A stretch of 53,858 nt of DNA from Oscillospiraceae bacterium (lineage in GTDB: Bacteria > Bacillota > Clostridia > Oscillospirales > JAAYXM01). Position numbers and translations under genes: made by a program. Position 1 is the first letter of the stretch. Every line of letters begins with the position of its first letter. The notes beneath the pieces were generated by a model, which was not told the origin of the DNA, did no database searches, and saw only the letters and a list, made by a program, of their open reading frames with translations. The stretch is taken from assembly GCA_017435965.1 (NCBI GenBank), contig JAFSEA010000056.1, forward strand, positions 1 through 53,858, in the 5' to 3' direction. This document shows positions 19,447 to 30,149 of this stretch, one piece after another.

Positions 19447-21297
19447 TTAAAGATTTATTGCTTTGAGTTCAAGAGAATCCAGAGTAACAAGCTTTTCCGT
19501 GTCTCCGTTTATCACTTTAACGGTAACGGGTACATCATAGTCCGTATTGAGAAGATAAAGCTTATCTCCATTATATACCGACCAGCGTACTCTGTCACTA
19601 CCTATAATTTTTATATCGCAATTTCTCGCACTTGCAGTTATAATCTCACGCACCATTGCCCGATAAAGGGGAAGAAGTGCCGGATGCCCGGGATAATTTG
19701 TGCTTGTCACAAGAGTTGCAACGCCTTTTCCGAGCTTATTTTCTATCACGGCAGAGCATATTCCGTCATCCTTTATAAATGAATCCGTAAGCTGTGCCGC
19801 TTCCTCACCGCCGCAAAGCTCAAAGATTGCAAAATTCTTATATCCGCCGGGATATATGGGGTCGCATCGGAGATCCTTCGAGCCGGGATAGAGAATATTT
19901 TCATCCCCCGAGACGGATCTGAATTTCACACCGTCAACGCTTCTTATTGTTTTTCCCGTAAACCGTGCACCGAAAAGCTTTTTAAGCTTCTCTTCCGTCG
20001 GCATGATGAAATCACCGTTTCTCGACGTCTGATAATTAAGATGTGCCGCACTCATAAGAAGATGTCCGCCACGGGATACATATTCCGTGAGCTTGTCCAT
20101 ATTCTCATCCGTCATAGTGTTCCAGCCGAGGAATATGAGATAATCATACTCCGAAAGCTTTGAAAGCGGAGCTTCAATGGGCACAATATCATACATTCCA
20201 TATGCCGGAAACGCCGATAAATCCTCATCGCCGTAGTTTGCGCTGTCATGCCAGCTTCGCTTTGAGCCGATATCTTCAAGTATTCTCCAGGAGTGCTCTG
20301 CCGCACCGTGTCCCCATTCCTCACGACCAAACTGATTCCAGACAGAAGCTCCGCCCCAGCCTGCCCAGCCGTCATAAAGCCCGTGAACAAATGCGACTTT
20401 TACCTTTGGACCTCCGCAAGGTCTTGCATCCTCGTTTATGAACTTTTGCATTTTGGTGAGAACTTCTCTGTAATCCCTGCATATTTCGTGGTCTTCGGGG
20501 AAGGTATAGCCATAGGATTCCACAAGCTCATCGCCGCTTTCAAGGCAAAATACCTGTGAGCCCGAGAGATATGCATACTTATATTCAAGCTCAAGTCTCT
20601 TTCTTTTGAGCTTATCGTCGTTTCTCATACCGCCGTACCATTCGTGGGCAATGTATGTACCCCACAGCTTTGAATCGTATGCCTGGGCTGTTCCTCTTAT
20701 TGCAGGAATTGAAATCTCGGGGTTTCCCGGCATAAGCTCGAGCATGGGCATGGTAATACCTGCCTCGGCATTGTATTTGTGGAGCGTGGTTGCCTCAACG
20801 GAGATTACATCGGGCATTCCAAGCTTTCTGTCAACTGCCGAATATTCGGAAACTATTTCCTTATATTGCTCATAAGCCTCTTTCATATCCGCATAGTCAA
20901 ATCTCATTTTCTGACAGTCTTTTTTTATAAGCGGCTTCTCAAAATATCCCTTTGCGGCACTTGCACACATAGTTCCCGATTCGCCTATCATATCGCCGAG
21001 AAAATACTTTCCGCCGACCTCGCATATCTGCCTTACCGTTTCGGGCTCAAGCATACTGTCTTTCTCAAGTGGCTCATATTGAACCGTATAGAGGAAATTG
21101 AAATAAATCTTGTTTTCCGCAAGAAACTTTGCCCATTCCACAAAGTAATGCTGGGGAACAAAAGTTCTTGTGGGGCGGATTGTGACCATATTAAGCCCCG
21201 GCTCAATGCACCTTTTGCGGATTTCCTCCTTTACCTTTTCCGGTTCAAGGGAATGTTCGCCTATATGAATTCCGTTTAATATAAAATCTCTTTCCAT
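19447..21297 (-). CDS. Glycoside hydrolase-like protein with GATase-like domain
   Basis: This 616-residue protein has no signal peptide. The N-terminal half (about 1-330) reads like a TIM-barrel glycosidase: FILNGIHIGEH, MVTIRPTR, FLAENKIYFNF, GGMRNDDKLKRKRLELEYKYAYLSG. The second part (about 370-480) resembles the GATase-like trimerization domain of GH42-type beta-galactosidases, with SEYDYLIFLGWNTMTDENMD and YVSRGGHLLMSAAH. A small beta domain ends it. I cannot assign a family number or locate both catalytic acids with confidence. The start at 21297 has AAGGAG six bases upstream; the frame is open 12 codons further. It lies between a giant lyase gene and an M55 peptidase gene, and a terminator hairpin precedes its ribosome site. 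It probably acts on imported oligosaccharides. Confidence 0.62.
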   Translation of the reverse strand: MERDFILNGIHIGEHSLEPEKVKEEIRKRCIEPGLNMVTIRPTRTFVPQHYFVEWAKFLAENKIYFNFLYTVQYEPLEKDSMLEPETVRQICEVGGKYFLGDMIGESGTMCASAAKGYFEKPLIKKDCQKMRFDYADMKEAYEQYKEIVSEYSAVDRKLGMPDVISVEATTLHKYNAEAGITMPMLELMPGNPEISIPAIRGTAQAYDSKLWGTYIAHEWYGGMRNDDKLKRKRLELEYKYAYLSGSQVFCLESGDELVESYGYTFPEDHEICRDYREVLTKMQKFINEDARPCGGPKVKVAFVHGLYDGWAGWGGASVWNQFGREEWGHGAAEHSWRILEDIGSKRSWHDSANYGDEDLSAFPAYGMYDIVPIEAPLSKLSEYDYLIFLGWNTMTDENMDKLTEYVSRGGHLLMSAAHLNYQTSRNGDFIMPTEEKLKKLFGARFTGKTIRSVDGVKFRSVSGDENILYPGSKDLRCDPIYPGGYKNFAIFELCGGEEAAQLTDSFIKDDGICSAVIENKLGKGVATLVTSTNYPGHPALLPLYRAMVREIITASARNCDIKIIGSDRVRWSVYNGDKLYLLNTDYDVPVTVKVINGDTEKLVTLDSLELKAINL

Positions 21298-21315
21298 AAT
21301 GGTCTCCTTCTTAAA

Positions 21316-21343
21316 AAGAAGGGCGATTTTCACCGCCCTTCTT
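21316..21343 (-). terminator. Intrinsic terminator between giant lyase and glycosidase-like gene
   Basis: A 10-bp stem (21316-21325 and 21334-21343) with a GGGCG core is followed on the minus strand by a T run and then directly by the ribosome binding site of the next gene. Within an otherwise tightly spaced operon this should reduce, but perhaps not stop, transcription into the two downstream enzyme genes. Confidence 0.75.
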
Positions 21344-21349
21344 CCGAAA

Positions 21350-24300
21350 CTATTTTACATAATCAAGTATTCTCTTGATGAGAACTGCAACCTCTGCACG
21401 TGTTGTGTTGTCATTCGGTGCAATTTTGCCACTCTTTCCGTTGACAAGTCCTGCACCTATGAGCGCGGAAACTGCCTTACGTGCATATTCCGGAACGGTA
21501 TCGAAGTCCGGGTAATCCGGCGTGCCGGGGGCGGCACGCCCTACAAAGGTTTCCGATTCCGAAAGAACACGGTATACCATAAGCATCATATCGCAGCGCT
21601 TGATAAAGTCTCTTGGTGCAAACTTGTTATCACCGATACCGGAAACAAGTCCGGTGTTTCGTGCTATTGCAAGTTCCTTTGCAAAGTAATCGGTATCAAG
21701 AACATCGGAGAAGTTATCACGATTATCCGATTCCTTTTCAAATGCACGGACAAGAAGGATTGCAAAGTCTGCTCTTGTGATATTATTTCCCGGTGAGAAG
21801 GTATTCTCGCTTGTTCCCTTTATGATTCCTTCATCTGCAAGAGAATTGATTGCATCCTCTGCCCATGTATGATTTCCAAGGTCAACAAAACGTGCATCCT
21901 TTTCAGGCTCTGTGGGTGTTGTGGTTGTTCCACCTGATGTTCCACCTGATGTTCCACCTGATGTTCCACCGGACGTTCCACCTGATGTACCGCCTGAAGT
22001 TCCACCTGATGTTCCTGTGCCTGTTCCTGTTCCACCCGGTGTTCCGCCACCTGTTGAACCGTAAACCGTCACGGTAAAGTGGATTGTAGTTTCAAGCACT
22101 CCGTCACTTACGGTTACTGCAACGTGGTTTTCACCTACCTGTGATGATGTCGGCTTCCAGGTGAGCTTCTGTGTTTCCGTGTCAAGTGACATACCTCTCG
22201 GGAGGCTTGTTCCGATGAGTGTAATATCTCTTCCCGACTCGCTGTATGCATTGAGGGAAATTGTGACTGAGCTTCCTGCCGATGCAGTTGTATCGGAAAC
22301 TTTTTCAAAGACGGGAGAAGTGTCTGTTACCGATGACAGTGGGATTCTCAGCTTATTTCCTTCAGAAAGGTTGTATACATATCCAAGCTCGGTGTTATAA
22401 GCATCAACAAAGCCGTTGATGGTTGTAACATCACCGATTGAAAGCTCAATATCGCCGTTTGCTTCACGTGCTCCTTCAATTCTGTAAACACCGTTCTCGG
22501 AGCCGTTGTTCTCTACATATACATATCTTCCAACGATGTTATCAAGTGCAATATTCTGCTCCGCATCGGGAGTGAATGTGATGTAGTTATCAGATGAAAG
22601 CTCACGGGTAAAGCTCTTAACAACTCCTGTATATGCCGCTTTCTTTTCTGCAACTTCCGTATCGCTTACAAGGCTTAATACCTCACCGTCGTTTATGTAG
22701 CTGTAAATAACTTCATCACCTTTAAGTGAAATTACGCCTGCAAAGCCACGGAAGTTAATCTTTCCGTCAATCACATAATTCATCTTGGTATTTGTTGAGT
22801 AAATTACATAATCAACTCTGCCGTTTTCAAGCTCTACCCTGACTGCACCATAGGAATCATTCATTCCCGGCTTGTCGTTAAGGCTTCGCTCCATAGAAAC
22901 CTTTTCGATGCTCTTTATGTATTTGTTACCTGCGATATAAGGCTCGAAAACAGTTGTAAAGGTTGTGTCGAGGTTCTTTCCTGTTCTGCGAACCAGGAGA
23001 TAATCAAGAGCTGTAACCTTGTTTACTTCGGGATTCTGGGGAAGTGCCGTTGCAAAGGAAACCTCATCCATTGGCTCATCGCTGAGCATTGTCACCTTGA
23101 GTCTTATATCACGCTTGTCCGAAAGTACACGTCTGAAGTCCTTTACCTTATACTCAACAGAGAAGTTATTCTCGTTTGTGCCGAAGGTTCTCACATCCTT
23201 AAGCCATGTATAGCCCTTCGGATATTTTTCGGAGTTTACGCCTCCCGGGTCGGGACCGTATTTTACATCGGGTCCTGCATATGTGCCCACAAGCTCACCG
23301 TTTTCATCCTCATAGGTGGGCTGTACTTCCTTATCCGAAAGTCCCGAAACCTCATAGAGCTCATCAGACTGGCTGTGGAAGCTGTAGAGATGGTCGTCTC
23401 CGCCGAGAACGTGGAAGAAGTCAACACCGTAGGAGGTCTCATCATCCACCTCAACCATTATCACGGAACGGCGGTATTCATCACAGCTCATGTCATAGGC
23501 TTTGGAGTCTACATCCATGACCTTGACTCGTCCCGCATCGTCAAAGTGATAAGGAGTTCCTGCCGCATTTGTAACGGTATCGTTTCTCTGTTCATTTACA
23601 ACAACGGTGTTGTGTGAAAGAGTTGTGTGTACCCACTGATAACGGTTGGGGTCGTTGCCCGTGAATTCGGGATATCCGATATCGGGAGCAACGTTTAATC
23701 CGAACGCCGTCATAAAGAGGTTTAATGAATCAAAGTGTCCGTGACCGTTGTTTGAACCGAAGTAGATTCCCATATCACGGTTTGTGTTTGTTGCAGTCGA
23801 TGTGCTTACGGAATTATACTTTGCACCATCACGCAAAACTGCAAAGCCCGTTCCTGCAAGCATATCGCTTTCAAACTTAAGCTCGCCGTCCTCTTTGACA
23901 ATCTTTTCAATATCCTTTGTTATCTTCTCGGGGTCATCATCAAGGATTGTACCGCGGAGACCCTCTATGGTATTTCCGTTTGCAAAGTATATTGCACGGG
24001 CAAGAGTGCGATCACCCGTATACTTGAATGCAACAAGGGAATCCTCGATGTCAAGAACTATTTCTTTGCCGCCGATAGAACCCCAGTCACCTATCTGGGC
24101 AGTATAGTAACCGCCGAGGAGGAGACGAATCTGGGCAAGGAACATCTTTTTATATTTGGGATTTTCAAAGAGGTTTACGCCCTCATAGCCGTCATACTCC
24201 GCAAGAGTTCCTGCAAGCTCCATAAAGTATGATATCCACATACTGTTATAGCCGGGAGCATTTTCCGTTCCGTTTCCGTCACGGTCAACATCGTCAACAA

Positions 24301-27300
24301 GCTTTGAGAGAATTGCGCCGCCGGAAATGGGCTCATCCTTCTCGGGACCGTAATTGTACATTACACCCATATCCATAATCCACTGAAGCATTTCTCCGGT
24401 CTCAGGCATACGGTTGAGAGCCAAAGCTGCATTCACGAGAGTATTCTGGTATGTTCCCGTGTTACCTATAATCATACCTCTCTTGATAAAATCAAAGGTC
24501 TTGAGAAGAATATTATCTTCAATATGCTTGCGCAATGCTCCGGGGCTTCCCTTTGCATTTATGACAATGGGATTTCCGTCTTCGTCATATTTAAGCGTTC
24601 CGTCACCGTTTGACTCATAAACAGCGGCATTCTTCTTTGCAAGATAATCAATTACATACGGGTCGTTATAAATTGGAAGGAATGCATCATATGTAGTTGT
24701 GAATGAATTTGTCAGCGCAGTTGACCATGTGCAGTCAACAATCGTTCCGCGATAACCGTTTCCGCGCCAATCTGTCCATGAATACCAGTCAAAGTCGGGG
24801 AAAACATCTGCAACTCTGTCAAGAAGGATTGCACCTGCTCTTCCATACTTTGCCTCACCTGTATATACAAATGCATCACGCAGAGTGTTAAGCGCATTCT
24901 TGATTATTCCGCTGTTGTTTACTCCGCCTGCACCATACCATACAGCCTCGTGGAGATAATATGCTATATAGTTGTGACGAACGGGGCCTTTATTTCCGCT
25001 GTTGTTATATGTGGCGTTTCCGTTGCCGTCCTTAGCATAGCTTGAATGATAGCCGGGAAGGTTTTTATCTGCAACATAGGGCTGGAGATATCCGAAACCG
25101 TCATCAACGCCCCAGCCTGTAACGCCGAGCTTTTCATCCATTTCCTTATAAAGGTCGTTATTGAGATATCCGCCCGGAACACCGTAGCCATAGAAGCTGT
25201 ACCATTCTGCGCTTCCCTTTTCGGATTTGGGCTTTTCGCAGGTACATTCTTCTCCGTTTTCACAAACGAAGAGCTTGTGGTGCTCAAGGAGTGCCTTTTC
25301 ATAGCTCCAGCTCTTGTCCTCGCAAACGCCGAGCTTATAGAAGCTTCCGAAATCGTTTGAGGGGAACCAGCGTTTACATTCGGTACACTGGATTTTCCAG
25401 GGGTTGTTTATGGGATTTACTGCCCAGTCATATGAGCCAATATATTCTCCGCAATAGCGGCAGTAAATATTCATCGGATCATTTACGTGAGATGCATGAT
25501 AGTATCTGGGAAGTCCTTCGGGAACTATCATATCATAGAGCTTATCAAGGTTTTCAACATAATAATCTGCCTTTGCCTTGACTGCATTGACCTCACTTCT
25601 TGCCCAGTCATAACGTCCTGCGTTTTTCTTTGCATTTTCACGCTCACCGAGTGTGTAAAGCTGCGGATCTACAGTTGCATCCCAGATGACATTTATGGTA
25701 ACCGGAGAAGCTACAAGGCCTGCTCCTCCTCGGCTTGCAAGATAATCAGCATCAATATGCGGCTGAATGAGAGCTGTACCGACAGCTTTACCCGTAACCG
25801 TTCCGTCTTCAGAAATCTCAACAGCATCCGCATCGCCGGTTATCTGATATGTGACATATTCGGAAGGCACCGTAACATTCTTTCCGCTGTTCATCACAAC
25901 GCCGAGAACTATCTTTGTTGTTCCGTAGATGTATATGGATTCTGCGGCAGCAGCCGTGATTCCGTGCTCAACATTTATACCGGAGCTGTCTTTTACATTG
26001 ATATCAATGCCCGCTTTGGCTACTGTTCCGTCGCGTGAAATCGTTGCTGTAATCGTCGCCTTGCCTTCGTTAAGACCTGTTACAACGCCATCCTGTGTTA
26101 CACTTGCAACATTTGCATCACTTGATACATACTGAATGCTTGTTATGGATTCCGGAGTGTAATCAATGGGATCACCCTTTGCATTATAGAGCTTCGGAAT
26201 AATCTTTACGGTATCGTTAAGCTCAAGCTCTGTTTTATCGCCTTCTGCGAGAAGCTCTGCGTTGTTCATCGCTGTTTCGCTTGTGAATGTGAAGTAAAGG
26301 GGATAAAGCGCATCACCATAGGAGGAAACGAGGGAGTTTGCCTGACCCTTAACGTTTTTAAATACCACAAAGTATTCTCCGACTTCGGGAATATTTGCGT
26401 TACCGTAGCTATGGAATCTGTCTTCTTTAAGCGGAGTGTAGCCTTCCGTATAATAGTCGGCACTTCCTACATAATAATCGTTTGTGTTTACAAGCTTTGA
26501 TGCAAGATTCTTTTCATTTTCCTTCGTTACCGGAACTATGTAAAGCTCAAGCTTTGCCGCACGACTATTATCAGAGGAAACGCTGTCTATCTTATAAATT
26601 CCGCTGCTCGGGAACTTAACCTTGAATACAAAATATCCTTCGCACGCTTTCTTGAATGTGAACTGAGTATATTTTGCTGTCTTTGATGCGAGCCACGGAC
26701 GTTCATTCGGATATCCTCCCACATAATCGTAGAATATCCAGTTACGTGCAGATGTATATTCCTTTATTTCATCAACATAGCCGTAATTGTCGCCCTCATA
26801 TGTACCATTTCTGAAATCAATCGAGAAGTTTGCAGGATACTGCACCGGATTTCCTGAAACCATCACCTCGATTGTATCCGTTTCGTGCTCAATACCACGC
26901 ACACGCACACGAGCCTTGATTTCTGCAGTTCCTTCCTTTGCAGCCGTAACACTTATTCCGTCATCGGAGACATCCAGAACACCGGATGTGGATTCATTGA
27001 CTATCTCAAAACCTACTATTTCTCCGATGCTGAGGATTTCACCGTTGTTGAGCTCTGTTCTGATTGTAAACTGAAGCTTTGTATCTGCACTGACCTCTTC
27101 CGAAGTATACAGATACACACGCTTGACCTTTATTTCATCATTTACGGAAACCGCTGCTCTTGCTTTATTTATGGCACCGTTTGCGATAATCATAGCTTCA
27201 ATCTCGGCATCGCCGTTTTGGAGTGCCTTGAAGCTCTTTCCGTCATCACAGAGTTCAATTACTTCTTTGCTTTCTTCGGGCACACTAAAGCTTATGTATG

Positions 27301-30094
27301 CATTGCTCAAATCAAAATTTTTGCCTGACGGATTTTTTGCGGAAATTGATGCAACAGATGTGATCTCGCCCGTTCCGAGCTCACTGTCGGAAAGAACCAT
27401 CTGTATATCCCGAAGTCCTGCATCAGGCTTTGAGGCTTTTACAGTAATTGTTACCTCAACCGACTGTGATACCTCCTCTAAAGTTCCGGTAACACGTACT
27501 TTGCCTTCACCTTCTGCAATTGCATAAAGGTTTCCGTTGTCTCCCTTGAGGAGGGTATCATTTTCACCTTCGATTATCTCAGTTGAAATTACTCCGTCTG
27601 CTCCATTGAGCTTTTTGCCTTCGGAGAACCATTTTACAACAGGAGCCAAAACATCGCCGACAGTGACGGTTCCGAAATCCGCTGTAATATGTGTGAGTGT
27701 AGGCTTTACTTCTATCTCGTTGAGAGTTAATTTGGCAGGGGGCGGAAGCTGACCTGCTCCTGCATTTTTGTTGATTTCATTTAATTTAAATACAACAACA
27801 AATTCCTCATTGCTCTTGCTTACACGAAGAGTCTTGTCGGAAGTCTGTGACGGTGTTGTATTTATTATGTCTGTATATTTAAATGCCGAAGAAAGGTAGT
27901 TTGCCTCACTTGCATCTGAAGGCAAAATATACATTTCACCGTTTTTATATCCTGCAGCAGTAGCATTGTCAAGGGTTACCGAATATGTACCTGCTTTCGG
28001 CACACGGATTTTAATCGCTATCCATTCATTCGGGGCTGTTGCTACAAGATAGAGACCAACGGTCCAGAGCCACGGCTCCTGCCACTTGCTGTCATTGCTC
28101 AGCTTTAAGAAATGCCAGTTTCTTCCGACCATATTATAGGTGTTTCCTGCAAGTGATGCGTGAGTTGCAGGAACCGTTCCGACTACATCATAATCGGTAA
28201 AATATTGCAGAGGTACGGCAGAGCCTACTGTATTAACAGTATCCTTTGTGAAGTCATATGAGGTTTTATACAGCGTTTTCACAAGGGTCAATTTAGCAGG
28301 AGGTGCAAGCATCCCCACTTCCGTTATTTTGAACACAAGAACAAATTCCTGATTGTCCTCTCCTGCAATAAGAAGCTTATCGGAGGTTTGTGACGGTGTT
28401 GTTTTAACTATATCCGTATATTTGTATGCGGAATTGGTATAATCAGCCTCACTTGCATCGGAAGGTACAATAAACATCTCACCGTTCTTATATGCAGCGT
28501 TTGTATAATTATCAAGGGTTACCGAATATGCACCTGACTTCGGCACACGGATTTTAAATGCTGCCCATTCATTGACCGCTGTGGACTGCAGATAAAAGCC
28601 AACAGTCCAAAGCTTTTGTTCTACCCATTTGCTGTCATTGCTAAACTTTAAGAAATGCCAGTTTCTTCCGGTTATGTCGTAGGTTGTATCAGAACCCGGA
28701 ACTGTTCCTTTTGCATCATACTCATTAAGATACGGCAAAAGGACAGTATTACCTACAGTGTTTACCGTGTCCTTCGTGAAGTCATACTCATATGTTGTTC
28801 CGAGAGGTGCTTCTTCTATCTCTGCATCCTCAGCGTCAGCAGTCTTAACGAGAGTAAGCTTGCTTACCGGGGCAAGCTGACCCGAGCCTGCATTTTTGTT
28901 TATGTCGTTTATTTTAAGAACAAGAACAAATTCCTGATTGTCTTCTTTCGCAAGAAGAGTTTTATCAGAGGTTTGTGATGCAGTTGTGTTTATTATATCC
29001 GTATATTTGTATGCGGCATTGAGGTAATCTGCCTCACTTGCATCGGAGGGCAGAATGAACATCTCTCCGTTCCTATATCCTGCGTTTGTATAATTATCAA
29101 GGGTTACAGAATATGCACCCGACTTGGGTACACGGATTTTGAGTGCTACCCACTCATTCGGGGTTGTTGCTACAAGATAGAGACCAACGGTCCAGAGCCA
29201 CAGCTCTTGCCACTTGCTGTCATTGCTAAGCTTTAAGAAATGCCAGTTTCTCCCGGTCATATCATAGGTATTTCCTGCCATTGACGCATGGCTTTCGGGA
29301 ACGGTTCCCACTGCGTCATAATCTGTAAAATATTGCAAGGGGGCTGAGGGACCTACTGTATTAACAGTGTCCTTCGTGAAGTCATACTCATATGTTGTTC
29401 CGATCGGTGCTTCTTCTTCCTCCACATCAGCAGTCTTAACGAGAGTAAGCTTGCTTACCGGGGCAAGCTGACCCACGCCTGTGTTTTTGTTTATGTCATT
29501 TATTTTGAGAACAAGAACAAACTCACTGTTGTCCTCTTTTGCAACGAGAGTTTTATCAGAGGTTTGTGATGCCGTTGTGTTTATGATATCCGCATATTTG
29601 TAATCGGCGTTAAGGTAATCTGCCTCACTTGCATCATCGGGCAGAATGAACATCTCGCCGTTTCTGTATCCTGTGGATGTGTAATTGTCGAACGCTACCG
29701 AATACTCGCCAGATTTCGGCACGCGGATTTTGAGCGCTATCCACTCATTCGCAGCTGATGCCGGCAAATAAAGACCGACTGTCCAGAGCCACGGCTCTTG
29801 CCACTTGCTTTCGTCACTAAGCTTCAGGAAATGCCAATTTCTGCCTGTCATATCATAGGTATTTCCTGCAAGTGATGCATGAGTTGAAGGAACTGTTCCC
29901 ACCGCATCATAATCGGTAAAACAGCTCAGAGGTACTGCAGTACCTACAGTATTGACGGTATCCTTTGTGAAGTCATACTCATATGTTGTTCCAACATCTG
30001 CTTTTTCTGCGGCATATACCGAAACTACAGGCATTGCCGGAAGCATTGAAACACACATTGCTATTGCGAGCAATAACGATAGCGTTCTTTTCAT
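21350..30094 (-). CDS. Giant SLH-anchored heparinase II/III-type lyase (2914 aa)
   Basis: The order is: signal peptide (about 1-29); four tandem modules starting YDFTKDTVNTVG (about 35, 230, 431 and 611, ending near 790); three Ig-like repeats (to about 1085); a different module with SIDFRNGTYEGDN (about 1088-1275); two Ig-like repeats; a heparinase II/III-type region from about 1468; a putative Ig domain (about 2595-2678); a GGTS-repeat linker; and three SLH domains (about 2731-2911). The lyase region has the YCRYC/CTEC four-cysteine insert, NGHGHFDSLNL near 2118, PDIGYP and SHNTVVVN near 2163. It should be a wall-held, zinc-dependent polysaccharide lyase; substrate unknown. AGGAGG lies nine bases before the ATG. 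It opens set 2 and is divergent from the AraC gene at 30291. Confidence 0.87.
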   Translation of the reverse strand: MKRTLSLLLAIAMCVSMLPAMPVVSVYAAEKADVGTTYEYDFTKDTVNTVGTAVPLSCFTDYDAVGTVPSTHASLAGNTYDMTGRNWHFLKLSDESKWQEPWLWTVGLYLPASAANEWIALKIRVPKSGEYSVAFDNYTSTGYRNGEMFILPDDASEADYLNADYKYADIINTTASQTSDKTLVAKEDNSEFVLVLKINDINKNTGVGQLAPVSKLTLVKTADVEEEEAPIGTTYEYDFTKDTVNTVGPSAPLQYFTDYDAVGTVPESHASMAGNTYDMTGRNWHFLKLSNDSKWQELWLWTVGLYLVATTPNEWVALKIRVPKSGAYSVTLDNYTNAGYRNGEMFILPSDASEADYLNAAYKYTDIINTTASQTSDKTLLAKEDNQEFVLVLKINDINKNAGSGQLAPVSKLTLVKTADAEDAEIEEAPLGTTYEYDFTKDTVNTVGNTVLLPYLNEYDAKGTVPGSDTTYDITGRNWHFLKFSNDSKWVEQKLWTVGFYLQSTAVNEWAAFKIRVPKSGAYSVTLDNYTNAAYKNGEMFIVPSDASEADYTNSAYKYTDIVKTTPSQTSDKLLIAGEDNQEFVLVFKITEVGMLAPPAKLTLVKTLYKTSYDFTKDTVNTVGSAVPLQYFTDYDVVGTVPATHASLAGNTYNMVGRNWHFLKLSNDSKWQEPWLWTVGLYLVATAPNEWIAIKIRVPKAGTYSVTLDNATAAGYKNGEMYILPSDASEANYLSSAFKYTDIINTTPSQTSDKTLRVSKSNEEFVVVFKLNEINKNAGAGQLPPPAKLTLNEIEVKPTLTHITADFGTVTVGDVLAPVVKWFSEGKKLNGADGVISTEIIEGENDTLLKGDNGNLYAIAEGEGKVRVTGTLEEVSQSVEVTITVKASKPDAGLRDIQMVLSDSELGTGEITSVASISAKNPSGKNFDLSNAYISFSVPEESKEVIELCDDGKSFKALQNGDAEIEAMIIANGAINKARAAVSVNDEIKVKRVYLYTSEEVSADTKLQFTIRTELNNGEILSIGEIVGFEIVNESTSGVLDVSDDGISVTAAKEGTAEIKARVRVRGIEHETDTIEVMVSGNPVQYPANFSIDFRNGTYEGDNYGYVDEIKEYTSARNWIFYDYVGGYPNERPWLASKTAKYTQFTFKKACEGYFVFKVKFPSSGIYKIDSVSSDNSRAAKLELYIVPVTKENEKNLASKLVNTNDYYVGSADYYTEGYTPLKEDRFHSYGNANIPEVGEYFVVFKNVKGQANSLVSSYGDALYPLYFTFTSETAMNNAELLAEGDKTELELNDTVKIIPKLYNAKGDPIDYTPESITSIQYVSSDANVASVTQDGVVTGLNEGKATITATISRDGTVAKAGIDINVKDSSGINVEHGITAAAAESIYIYGTTKIVLGVVMNSGKNVTVPSEYVTYQITGDADAVEISEDGTVTGKAVGTALIQPHIDADYLASRGGAGLVASPVTINVIWDATVDPQLYTLGERENAKKNAGRYDWARSEVNAVKAKADYYVENLDKLYDMIVPEGLPRYYHASHVNDPMNIYCRYCGEYIGSYDWAVNPINNPWKIQCTECKRWFPSNDFGSFYKLGVCEDKSWSYEKALLEHHKLFVCENGEECTCEKPKSEKGSAEWYSFYGYGVPGGYLNNDLYKEMDEKLGVTGWGVDDGFGYLQPYVADKNLPGYHSSYAKDGNGNATYNNSGNKGPVRHNYIAYYLHEAVWYGAGGVNNSGIIKNALNTLRDAFVYTGEAKYGRAGAILLDRVADVFPDFDWYSWTDWRGNGYRGTIVDCTWSTALTNSFTTTYDAFLPIYNDPYVIDYLAKKNAAVYESNGDGTLKYDEDGNPIVINAKGSPGALRKHIEDNILLKTFDFIKRGMIIGNTGTYQNTLVNAALALNRMPETGEMLQWIMDMGVMYNYGPEKDEPISGGAILSKLVDDVDRDGNGTENAPGYNSMWISYFMELAGTLAEYDGYEGVNLFENPKYKKMFLAQIRLLLGGYYTAQIGDWGSIGGKEIVLDIEDSLVAFKYTGDRTLARAIYFANGNTIEGLRGTILDDDPEKITKDIEKIVKEDGELKFESDMLAGTGFAVLRDGAKYNSVSTSTATNTNRDMGIYFGSNNGHGHFDSLNLFMTAFGLNVAPDIGYPEFTGNDPNRYQWVHTTLSHNTVVVNEQRNDTVTNAAGTPYHFDDAGRVKVMDVDSKAYDMSCDEYRRSVIMVEVDDETSYGVDFFHVLGGDDHLYSFHSQSDELYEVSGLSDKEVQPTYEDENGELVGTYAGPDVKYGPDPGGVNSEKYPKGYTWLKDVRTFGTNENNFSVEYKVKDFRRVLSDKRDIRLKVTMLSDEPMDEVSFATALPQNPEVNKVTALDYLLVRRTGKNLDTTFTTVFEPYIAGNKYIKSIEKVSMERSLNDKPGMNDSYGAVRVELENGRVDYVIYSTNTKMNYVIDGKINFRGFAGVISLKGDEVIYSYINDGEVLSLVSDTEVAEKKAAYTGVVKSFTRELSSDNYITFTPDAEQNIALDNIVGRYVYVENNGSENGVYRIEGAREANGDIELSIGDVTTINGFVDAYNTELGYVYNLSEGNKLRIPLSSVTDTSPVFEKVSDTTASAGSSVTISLNAYSESGRDITLIGTSLPRGMSLDTETQKLTWKPTSSQVGENHVAVTVSDGVLETTIHFTVTVYGSTGGGTPGGTGTGTGTSGGTSGGTSGGTSGGTSGGTSGGTSGGTTTTPTEPEKDARFVDLGNHTWAEDAINSLADEGIIKGTSENTFSPGNNITRADFAILLVRAFEKESDNRDNFSDVLDTDYFAKELAIARNTGLVSGIGDNKFAPRDFIKRCDMMLMVYRVLSESETFVGRAAPGTPDYPDFDTVPEYARKAVSALIGAGLVNGKSGKIAPNDNTTRAEVAVLIKRILDYVK
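21915..22045 (-). repeat. 12-bp minisatellite coding a GGTS linker
   Basis: About eight in-frame 12-bp units encode SGGT repeats between the putative Ig domain and the SLH domains of the 2914-residue protein. Units differ by one or two bases. The two other giants have linkers of different sequence in the same place, so linker length and composition vary freely here. Confidence 0.85.
27720..29990 (-). repeat. Four tandem ~540-600-bp repeats coding N-terminal modules
   Basis: Copies start near 29990, 29403, 28800 and 28262 and end near 27720. All encode DFTKDTVNTVG, GRNWHFLK, KIRVPK.G.YSV, NGEM.I.P.DASEA and the QTSDK segment. DNA similarity is high enough to see by eye, so unequal recombination could change the copy number, and short-read assemblies may collapse it. 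Confidence 0.85.
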
Positions 30095-30149
30095 TTGATA
30101 ATTCCTCCTTGTTTTTGCATTTTATTATGGGGTGCCGCTATTTGTTTTT

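Noticed and set aside
21915..22045. Short regular repeats that might suggest a CRISPR array
   Set aside because: The units are 12 bp, contiguous, without spacers and in frame as an SGGT linker.
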